Origin: CAVZCC01 sp963773765
GTDB taxonomy: Bacteria > Actinomycetota > Acidimicrobiia > Acidimicrobiales > Microtrichaceae
Assembly (NCBI GenBank): GCA_963773765.1
Contig: CAVZCC010000001.1
Location: 1,054,001-1,118,000, forward strand
DNA length: 64,000 nt
Direction of reading: 5' to 3'
Shown here: one piece after another, positions 57,606 through 64,000 of the stretch
Layout: each line of letters begins with the position of its first letter
Numbering within the stretch: position 1 is the stretch's first letter
Notes under the pieces: model-generated
Told to the model about the DNA's origin: nothing
What the model saw: the letters and a program-made list of their open reading frames with translations, nothing else
Databases searched by the model: none
Translations under genes and position numbers: made by a program

Positions 57606-58784
57606 CTAGTTGCGGGCCGGGAGCTCCCCTGGCGACACCTCGTAGGCCCCCAGACGGGCCGCGGCACGCACCCGGAACAGGTCCCGGACCAGCCTGGTGG
57701 CATCCCGCGCCACCCGGACCGTGGACCGCGACGAGTTGACCACCTCGACGGGGACCTCGGTCAGCGTGAGGCGGTACCGCTCGACCAGGTGGAACAGCTC
57801 CACGTCGAACGCGAACCCGTCGATCCGGGCGTGGGAGAACACCAGGCGGCCCACGTCGGAGCGCATCGCCTTGAGCCCGCACTGGGTGTCCCGGTACCGG
57901 CCCAGCAGCACGAACCCGGTCAGGACGTTGATGACGCGACCGCCGGCCTCCCGCAGGCGCCCGGCACGCACCACGGTCATCGTGTCGGTGTGCTGGCGGC
58001 TGCCCACCGCCACGTCCCAGCCCTCCTCGATGCGCTCCAGGAACCGCAACAGCTGGGCCGGCGGGTAGGCCAGGTCGGCGTCGGTGAAGGCCACCGTCCG
58101 GCCCCGGGCGGCCAGGACGCCCTCCCGGACCGCGGCGCCCTTGCCCCGGTTGGGCCGGTAGCTGAGCACCTGGTCCGCCCCCGCCTCCCCCGCCGCCGCC
58201 GCCGTGCCGTCGTCGGACCCGTCGTCCACCACCACGATCTCCAGGCCGCCGTCGCCGGCCACGGGAGCGAGGTCGGAGCGGATCCGATCGATGGTCCCTG
58301 CGATGCGGTCGGCCTCCCGGAAGGCGGGCACCACCACGGTCAGCCGCAGCTCCCCCGGCGCCGGGGGCCGGGGGATGGGCCTGCGCTGGTCGTCGCGGAC
58401 CTCGTTGAACATGGCGCGGCGGTAGTTCACGGTCCGGACCAGGAAGGCGACCGCCAGCGCCGGCAGCTTGATGACCAGGAGACCGCCCCACCACCGGGGG
58501 TCGAGCGCATAGTCCAGCACCGTGATGACGGCCACGTCCGCCACCAGCGCCATGACGGCGCCGCCGCTGTACAGGCCGATCCGCCGGTACCACCGCAGCC
58601 GCGGGTCGGCCGGGAAGGTGACCAGCCCGTGCAGGCCCCACGACACCAGGGTGGCCGTCGCGACCGCCACCGCATCGGCCAGCGGGACCGGCCAGCCCAC
58701 CTGCTCCCGCAGGACCAGGAGCAGCAGCACGTCGACCGTGGTGGCGATCGCCCCGACCAGGACGAACCGCCGCAGCAGGTTCAT
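57606..58784 (-). CDS. GtrA-domain / family 2 glycosyltransferase fusion
   Basis: 392 aa. N-terminal 130 residues are a GtrA-like domain with four TM segments (FVLVGAIATTVDVLLLLVL; LVSWGLHGLVTF); GtrA proteins are thought to move polyprenyl-phosphate sugars across the membrane. The C-terminal 245 residues are a GT2 fold: LTVVVPAFREADRI, IVVVDDGSDDGTAAAAGEAG, AFTDADLAYPP (DxD) and RYRDTQCGLKAMRSDVGRLV, typical of dolichyl-phosphate sugar transferases. So one chain may make and handle a lipid-linked sugar. ATG 58784; starts one base after the next gene stop. Confidence 0.88.
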   Translation of the reverse strand: MNLLRRFVLVGAIATTVDVLLLLVLREQVGWPVPLADAVAVATATLVSWGLHGLVTFPADPRLRWYRRIGLYSGGAVMALVADVAVITVLDYALDPRWWGGLLVIKLPALAVAFLVRTVNYRRAMFNEVRDDQRRPIPRPPAPGELRLTVVVPAFREADRIAGTIDRIRSDLAPVAGDGGLEIVVVDDGSDDGTAAAAGEAGADQVLSYRPNRGKGAAVREGVLAARGRTVAFTDADLAYPPAQLLRFLERIEEGWDVAVGSRQHTDTMTVVRAGRLREAGGRVINVLTGFVLLGRYRDTQCGLKAMRSDVGRLVFSHARIDGFAFDVELFHLVERYRLTLTEVPVEVVNSSRSTVRVARDATRLVRDLFRVRAAARLGAYEVSPGELPARN

Positions 58785-58785
58785 G

Positions 58786-61764
58786 TCACCCCGGCGGTTC
58801 GGGCCCGTCACCGGGCTCGTCGGCACCCTCGGTGGTCCCGCCGACGGCATCGGTCCCGGTCTCGCGGACGGCGTCGGTCTCGGTCTCGCCGACGGCGTCG
58901 GTCTCGGTCTCGCGGACGGCGTCGGCTCGGTCGCCGAGGTCGACCCCGGCGTCGTCCATCGGTCCGACCACCCCGCCGCCGGCCGTCGCCAGGGCCGCGG
59001 TCCGGGACCGCTGCTCGCGGACGGCGATCACGCCGAGCAGGGCGAAGCCGACGATGCTCATGATCCAGCCCAGGTAGTCCACCCAGGTGGAGCCGTACGT
59101 GAGGGTGACCGACTTCTCGGTCGGCACCACGACCATCTGGTTGGGGCTGACCCGGTAGGGCCCGGAGGCGCCGGAGACCTTCCAGTTGGGGAAGTACGAG
59201 GCCTTCACCAGGATCGGCGTGCCCACACGGTCCACGTCGAAGGAGATGCTGTCGGTGTCGGTCTCCACGTTGGACACCTCGGCGGCCGGGACGGCCTTGG
59301 CGGGGGGCGAGGTGTCCGACGGGTCGGCCCGGGGCCAGTCCGACGGCCCGGAGGTGGCCAGGGGGACGTCCCAGCGGGTGGGGTCGAGGTACCAGTCCAC
59401 CGCGGGACCGGCCTGCTTGTTGGCCACCACCTGCCCCGGCGCGGGCTCGGCCCGCTCCTTGGCGTAGACCCAGCCGTCGATGTGGTCGTCGGTGCCGTTG
59501 AGCACCACGGGATCGTTCTTGAGCGGCACGACCAGCTCCGAGTCCGCCACCTCGAAGGTGACCCACGTCCTGCTGACACCGTCGGGGCCGGCCCAGGGGC
59601 CCGTGGACGCCACCTCCGTCAGGCGGGGCTCGGCCCGGGCCGCGTCGATGGCCTGCTGGGACGACGCCATGTAGTAGCGGACACCCAACTGCTGCAGGTG
59701 CGAGATGCCCAGGTCCATGTTGAACTCGCCGTAGGGCAGGTCCCGCTGCGCCCGCGACGGCTGCACCGACAGCTCGGACTGGTTCAGGAAGTGGAACGGC
59801 GTGGTGGACGACGCCTCGAAGTACAGCCCCTCCATGGACCCGATGCAGCCGTCGGTGAAGTACGGCAGCAGCATGAGTGCCATCGGCGTGCCGAACCGGT
59901 CCAACTTGGGCTCGTACTCCCACATGGCCCGGCCGCAGCCGTCCTTGTCGCCGACGCCCTCCATCATGTCCACCACCGCCTGGTACTCGGGGTAGGCGGG
60001 TCGACTCTCCAGGCCCTGGTAGTTGTACAGGGCCCAGCCTCCGGAGATGTTCTGCTTGGGGAAGTCGATGCCCATCCATCGGTAGGCGCTGCCGCCCGGG
60101 ACCGCCGGGTCGGCCACCACGCCGCCACCCGGGAGCGCCTGGAGGGAGCCGCCCAGGGCCACCAGGACCAGGAGCACCGCCACGGACGCGCCCGCGACGC
60201 TCACCCACACCGGCTCCTCGGTCCGGCGACGCAGGTCCCCGACGACCAGCGCGAGGGACCGGATGACCAGCACCACCGCCAGGGCCGCCAGGAGGTACAG
60301 GCACAGGTAGTAGAAGGGCAGGATCCGGGCGTTCCAGAGCCGGTACTGGGGCAGGAAGCGGAAGATCCACGCCAGTGCCACCACCAGCAGGGACAGGTAC
60401 CAGCCGAACCGGACCCGGTGCACCATGGACAGCACCACGCCCAGCCCGGCCAGGGCGAACACCACGTTGCGGAACGGCATGTCGAACACGGCCGGGTCGG
60501 GCCACAGGTACCGGGCGTACTCGGTGTACTTCTCCCAGCCCATGTCGTTGAGGTACGGGCTGTTCAGGTAGAAGGGGACGAACCAGAACGCGGCCACCAG
60601 GAAGCCGACCGGCAGCACCACGGCGGCCCAGCGGGCCACGCGACCGTCCAGGCCGACGAACAGGACCAGAGCGGCGACGGTGGCCACGACCGGGAACCAC
60701 GTCTGGGCCAGCCACAGCGTCCCCAGGGTGACGGCCACCACGCCGGCGCCGATCCAGCGGCCCACGGTGGAGGCGTCCCACCACGGGACGCGGTCCTCCC
60801 GGCGCGTGATGAGCAGGACCACGGTGGCCAGGCCGGCGAAGATGGCCGGGATCAGGTGGCACAGGATCACCAGGCCGAACAGGAGCGCACCGAGCGCCTT
60901 GTCCTGGCGGGTACGGATGCCCCTGAGCAGGACCGCCAGGTACAGCACGGCCAGGGTGAGCGAGATGGAGAAGGCGAACTCTCCCGCCATGGTGGACGGG
61001 ATGTTGCCGCCCAGGATGGTGAAACCGGTCTCGTACAGGAACGCGGCGGCACCCACCGCGATGAGCGGCGGGCCGGGGAAGGGCAGGCGGGCCGCCCGGC
61101 CCAGGGCGTACCCGGCCAGCGGCATGGTGACCAGGCCGGCCACGGTGACCATCTTGAACGCGACGTTGTACGGCACCGGCACGCACAGGACCGCCAGGAC
61201 CCCGGCGACGATCCACACGAACGTGCGCAGCACCGAGGACGTGATCCGCTTCTGCAGGTACCACGTCCCGGCGGCGACGGCGGCCAGCAGGAACGGCGTC
61301 AGCCACAACGGCGGCCCGACGTTCAACAGGACGATCACCAGCGACGGGATGACCATGTAGAAGACGTAGGCCGGGAACCCGGCGTACCAGTCCGGGGTCC
61401 AACCGGTCAGCCGGAAGTTGGGCAGCAGGTGGTCCCGCAGGAAGGCCGGGCCCCACACGTGGGCGCCCATGTCACCGCCGGTGGCCGTGGTGTCGCGGAA
61501 GATCCACTCCGGGTGCAGCGTCACCGCCACCAGGACGCAGGCCAGGGCCACGATCACCCAGGAGACGATCTCCGTGACGGACCGGCCGGAGTGCCGGGGG
61601 TCGTCGATCGGGATCAGCGGCTGGTCCGACGGCGGGGGCTCGTCGTCCGACGGCGGGTCGTCCACCAGCAGGTCACCTGCGGGCAGGCCGGGATCAGGTT
61701 GTCCGTCCGCCACCGGGGCCTCGGGATCCTCGTCGGTGCGGGAACGGGCATCCATGCGGGCCAT
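58786..61764 (-). CDS. Large multi-pass membrane protein, GT-C-like
   Basis: 992 aa, ATG 61764. Acidic N-terminal cytoplasmic tail (70 residues), then roughly a dozen hydrophobic segments (about 85-560), a large extracytoplasmic domain (about 565-880) and one more TM (LGWIMSIVGFALLGVIAV). First loop holds GGDMGAHVWGPAFLRDHLL, where the Asp resembles the catalytic loop-1 acidic residue of GT-C glycosyltransferases. The C-terminal tail is low complexity with a repeated ETETDAVRE/GETETDAV motif. It may use lipid-linked sugars from the adjacent GT2; precise role unknown. Pairs tightly with the GT2 gene. Confidence 0.7.
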   Translation of the reverse strand: MARMDARSRTDEDPEAPVADGQPDPGLPAGDLLVDDPPSDDEPPPSDQPLIPIDDPRHSGRSVTEIVSWVIVALACVLVAVTLHPEWIFRDTTATGGDMGAHVWGPAFLRDHLLPNFRLTGWTPDWYAGFPAYVFYMVIPSLVIVLLNVGPPLWLTPFLLAAVAAGTWYLQKRITSSVLRTFVWIVAGVLAVLCVPVPYNVAFKMVTVAGLVTMPLAGYALGRAARLPFPGPPLIAVGAAAFLYETGFTILGGNIPSTMAGEFAFSISLTLAVLYLAVLLRGIRTRQDKALGALLFGLVILCHLIPAIFAGLATVVLLITRREDRVPWWDASTVGRWIGAGVVAVTLGTLWLAQTWFPVVATVAALVLFVGLDGRVARWAAVVLPVGFLVAAFWFVPFYLNSPYLNDMGWEKYTEYARYLWPDPAVFDMPFRNVVFALAGLGVVLSMVHRVRFGWYLSLLVVALAWIFRFLPQYRLWNARILPFYYLCLYLLAALAVVLVIRSLALVVGDLRRRTEEPVWVSVAGASVAVLLVLVALGGSLQALPGGGVVADPAVPGGSAYRWMGIDFPKQNISGGWALYNYQGLESRPAYPEYQAVVDMMEGVGDKDGCGRAMWEYEPKLDRFGTPMALMLLPYFTDGCIGSMEGLYFEASSTTPFHFLNQSELSVQPSRAQRDLPYGEFNMDLGISHLQQLGVRYYMASSQQAIDAARAEPRLTEVASTGPWAGPDGVSRTWVTFEVADSELVVPLKNDPVVLNGTDDHIDGWVYAKERAEPAPGQVVANKQAGPAVDWYLDPTRWDVPLATSGPSDWPRADPSDTSPPAKAVPAAEVSNVETDTDSISFDVDRVGTPILVKASYFPNWKVSGASGPYRVSPNQMVVVPTEKSVTLTYGSTWVDYLGWIMSIVGFALLGVIAVREQRSRTAALATAGGGVVGPMDDAGVDLGDRADAVRETETDAVGETETDAVRETGTDAVGGTTEGADEPGDGPEPPG

Positions 61765-61872
61765 ATGGTGGCACGTCCGGACCGTGCGGCCGGTGTCGGG
61801 CCCGTCGGTGCCCGGCACCCGACCCGGGATGACCGGGGCGGGGACGGACGTGGCCCCGGACGACCGGCGGGG

Positions 61873-62070
61873 TCAGGACGACAGCGACCGGCGGTAACGG
61901 GTGGGGACGGCGCTCAGGTCGTGCAGCACGCCGTCCAGGCCGACCTGGTCCCCGTCGCGGTGCCAGCTGCGGATGTCGCACACCGAACAGGAACGCATGA
62001 CCAGGCGCGACCCGTCGATGGTCAGCCCGATCTCGACCTCTTCGTTCCCGCACCTCGTGCAGTTCGACAT
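61873..62070 (-). CDS. Small zinc-ribbon protein
   Basis: 65 aa. Two CxxC-type knuckles: NCTRCGNEEVEIGL and RSCSVCDIRSWHRDGD, i.e. four Cys spaced for one zinc, followed by a helical C-terminus. Family not recognised more closely; possibly a regulator or ribosome-associated protein. Stop lies 108 bases upstream of the large membrane protein start. Confidence 0.6.
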   Translation of the reverse strand: MSNCTRCGNEEVEIGLTIDGSRLVMRSCSVCDIRSWHRDGDQVGLDGVLHDLSAVPTRYRRSLSS

Positions 62071-62250
62071 GTCACCTCCCGCAGCTCGGATCCCGGCCCG
62101 CTGGCCGGCACCGGGTCCGTCTCCGACCCCCGGCAGTGGTCCCAGTCGGCCGCCGGGGCGGACGTGTGAGGGAAGGGGCGCGGAATGGGCCGAATGGCCC
62201 AGTCGTCCGCCGACCGCCGCGGAGCCGGTGCGGCGGGGACCGGGACTCCT

Positions 62251-62997
62251 TCAGCGCTGGGAGTACAGCAGCGCCACGGTGGTGGCGTTGAACGCCATGT
62301 GGGTGACGATGCTCAGCCCCAGCCGGCCGGTCCGGACCGCCAGGAGGGCCAGCACCGTCCCCAGCACGAACAGCCCCGCGAACTGCAGGGGCTGGAAGTG
62401 CATCGCCCCGAACACCGCACCGCTGATGACGCAGGACCACACGTCGGGGATGCCCCGCTTGCGCAGGGCGCGCAGGAACAACCCCCGGTAGAACAGCTCC
62501 TCCACGATCGGCGCCCCCACCACCACGATGAGGGCCAGCACGATCCAGCCGACGGTCCCCTCCGCCTTGGAGGTCAGCTCCTTGGCCGGTGCGGACAGCT
62601 CCTCCGGTGTCGACCCCAGCAGGCGGAGCAGCGGCAGGTAGAGGATCGGCAGCACCACGACCTGCATGACCACGCCGATGAGCAGCCCCAGTGGGACGTC
62701 GGAGGTCCGGAAGCTCCAGCCGAAGTCGTCGGCCACGCCGTGGCCCTTGTTCCGGCCGGCCAGGAACACCGCGGCCAGCCACCCGCCCCACAGGGGAACC
62801 TGCAGCAGGGCCCCGGCCCACAGGGGGACGTCGGCACTGGACTCCCACCCCGCGATGCCGAAGACCACCACGGTCGCCACCACGGCCAGGGCCTGGCTCA
62901 GGGCGATGCCGAACGCGACGTCGCCCAGCCCCCAGGTGGAGCGGTACCAAGCCGGTTGCGGTTCCTGGGCCACGGGGGGCACGACGCCGTCGGACAC
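62251..62997 (-). CDS. CPBP-family intramembrane glutamic endopeptidase
   Basis: 248 aa, about seven TM segments. Catalytic motif 1 PIVEELFYRGLFLRAL (EExxxR) at about residue 155, motif 2 FGAMHFQPLQ (His), motif 3 SIVTHMAFNAT (His/Asn). The family includes Rce1 prenyl-CAAX proteases and bacteriocin-immunity proteins. GTG start at 62997. A short GGGCC-GAAT-GGCCC hairpin (62187-62200) lies downstream; 62071-62250 holds nothing else. Confidence 0.88.
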   Translation of the reverse strand: MSDGVVPPVAQEPQPAWYRSTWGLGDVAFGIALSQALAVVATVVVFGIAGWESSADVPLWAGALLQVPLWGGWLAAVFLAGRNKGHGVADDFGWSFRTSDVPLGLLIGVVMQVVVLPILYLPLLRLLGSTPEELSAPAKELTSKAEGTVGWIVLALIVVVGAPIVEELFYRGLFLRALRKRGIPDVWSCVISGAVFGAMHFQPLQFAGLFVLGTVLALLAVRTGRLGLSIVTHMAFNATTVALLYSQR

Positions 62998-63043
62998 GGG
63001 GTCAGGTTCCCACGGCTGGGGCCCTCAACGGGACCGACCCGGC

Positions 63044-63277
63044 CTAGGCACCGATGAGGTCGAGCTGGACCGGCTCCCGCCGGTCGCTGCGCCGGTCCTG
63101 GAGCTCCCAGCCCCGGGGGACCCGCACCGAGTCGGCATGTGTGGGACAGAGGTCGTGCACCATGGGATGGGCCTCGTCGGCCAGGTCCTCCAGCCACACC
63201 ACGCCGTCGGCGTAGGCGTAGGACAAGGTGGCGTCGGCCGGTCGGCCGCATCCTGGTCGGGCGCAACTCCTGCTCAC
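63044..63277 (-). CDS. DUF3499 family protein
   Basis: 77 aa from a GTG at 63277, giving SRSCARPGCGRPADATLSYA then VWLEDLADEAHPMVHDLCPT and HADSVRVPRGWEL. This is the complete DUF3499 pattern with four conserved Cys/His (CARPGC, LCPTH), probably a zinc site. In mycobacteria the homologue sits next to manB (Rv3257c/Rv3259 area), as it does here within 6 kb. Longer starts would add a basic Arg-rich N-terminus with no family similarity. Confidence 0.85.
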   Translation of the reverse strand: MSRSCARPGCGRPADATLSYAYADGVVWLEDLADEAHPMVHDLCPTHADSVRVPRGWELQDRRSDRREPVQLDLIGA

Positions 63278-63393
63278 GCCGGGGCACCGTACCCGGCCCC
63301 GGAGGGCGGATCGGGGATCCCGGGTCCCAGGGTTCTCAGGGACGGCCCGGCCGCCGCCATGGCGTTGTGCTCCGCGGCTCCTAGGCTGTGTGG

Positions 63394-64000
63394 ATGCCAT
63401 CCGAGCAGAACGAGAATCCCGCGTCCGGCCCAGGCAAGGGGCGCGTCGGCAAGGGAGAGAACGGGCTCCCGTCCTGGCTGGTCTGGGTGCTCGTCGCCGT
63501 GGTCGGCCTGACCGTCATCAGCGCCCTGTCGCTGTCCAGCACGGCCAAGGAGCCCATCGCCTACTCCCAGTTCGTCTCCCAGGTGGACGACGGCAACATC
63601 AAGACCGTGGTCTGGAACAACGTCGACCAGTCCATCACCGGCACCACCAAGAGCGGCGAGGAGTTCACCACCACCGGCCCCGCGGAGCCGCCTCCCACGC
63701 TGCTGCAGCAGATGGAGGACAAGGGGGTCGACTTCGAGTTCTCCACCCCCACCCCCAACCTGTTCGCCCAGCTCCTGCCGCTGCTGCTGCCCCTCCTGCT
63801 GATCGTCGGCTTCTTCGTGTGGATGAACCGCCGGGCCCAGGGCCAGATGAGCGGGATCATGTCCATCGGGCGGTCCAAGGCCAAGACGTACTCCACCGAG
63901 CGCCCGGCCACGCTGTTCACCGACGTCGCCGGCTACGACGGCGTCAAGCGGGAGATCCGGGAGGTCGTCGACTTCCTCAAGGAGCCCGACCGCTTCCTGG
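63394..64000 (+). CDS. ftsH: ATP-dependent zinc metalloprotease FtsH, 5' part only
   Basis: First 202 codons; the gene runs off the window end. TM1 LVWVLVAVVGLTVISAL (about 28-45), a periplasmic domain beginning KEPIAYSQFVSQVDDG, TM2 LLPLLLPLLLIVGFFVWMN (about 128-146), then RPATLFTDVAGYDGVKREIREVVDFL, the start of the AAA+ domain; Walker A and the HExxH zinc site lie beyond the window. ATG at 63394 (GTG 63388 also possible). Degrades membrane and misfolded proteins, and tmRNA-tagged proteins in other bacteria. Confidence 0.93.
   Translation, partial: MPSEQNENPASGPGKGRVGKGENGLPSWLVWVLVAVVGLTVISALSLSSTAKEPIAYSQFVSQVDDGNIKTVVWNNVDQSITGTTKSGEEFTTTGPAEPPPTLLQQMEDKGVDFEFSTPTPNLFAQLLPLLLPLLLIVGFFVWMNRRAQGQMSGIMSIGRSKAKTYSTERPATLFTDVAGYDGVKREIREVVDFLKEPDRFL

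Overview
The window looks like a chromosomal segment of a high-GC Actinomycetota, most probably class Acidimicrobiia; this is inferred from gene content, not from a marker phylogeny. Supporting signs are strong G/C at third codon positions, many GTG and TTG starts, F420-type (LLM, PPOX) genes, a WS/DGAT acyltransferase, a Mec-type JAMM protease next to cysM, and a block resembling the mycobacterial Rv3248c-Rv3259 neighbourhood (ahcY, PGI/PMI-like isomerase, Trm112-like protein, phosphomannomutase, DUF3499).

Layout: 0-5.4 kb, an MpaB-like oxygenase, two lipoproteins, a 23S rRNA m5U methyltransferase, rpe and a CAP-domain lipoprotein. 5.5-9.5 kb, clpP, tRNA-Leu(UAG), an Nei-type glycosylase, a D-threonine aldolase-like enzyme and a frameshifted AbiEi/DUF559 gene between imperfect direct repeats. 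9.7-15.5 kb, a murI-MBL-rph-rdgB operon, a secreted duplicated-domain lipoprotein, and cysM with mec but no cysO. 15.5-20.7 kb, smpB, a PAS-GGDEF-EAL protein, a membrane-anchored GH43-like protein and the tmRNA gene. 20.7-24.8 kb, a decayed accessory stretch directly behind the tmRNA gene: a PRMT-like methyltransferase, an LLM enzyme, a PPOX remnant, a glyoxalase remnant and a flavoprotein. 24.8-32.9 kb, lipid genes (two enoyl-CoA hydratases, WS/DGAT), an ATP-dependent DNA ligase, an MFS pump with its TetR regulator, and pcm. 32.9-38.4 kb, secA, prfB, ftsE and ftsX. 38.5-46.7 kb, one giant gene for a secreted protein of about 2,745 residues (Ig-like tandem repeats, DUF11-like domain, RTX calcium-binding repeats, novel C-terminus), divergent from a STAND/LuxR-type ATPase regulator and a small HTH protein. 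49.9-63.3 kb, comF, two SDRs, ahcY, a peptidoglycan-binding lipoprotein and a cell-envelope sugar block (PGI/PMI, Trm112, manB, GtrA-GT2 fusion, 992-residue membrane protein, CPBP protease, DUF3499). The window ends inside ftsH.

A striking property is that seven genes, including the essential secA and prfB, are broken by single-base frameshifts (about 15 in all) although both sides of each break retain clear family similarity. Sequencing or assembly error is the simplest explanation, so I treat these as single genes. Real decay is supported only for the PPOX and glyoxalase remnants.

How the genes work together: smpB and ssrA provide trans-translation; clpP and ftsH are candidate proteases for tagged or misfolded proteins; secA would export the many lipoproteins and the giant RTX/Ig protein; ahcY removes the S-adenosylhomocysteine made by the several methyltransferases; manB and the isomerase feed sugar nucleotides to the adjacent GT2 and membrane protein.
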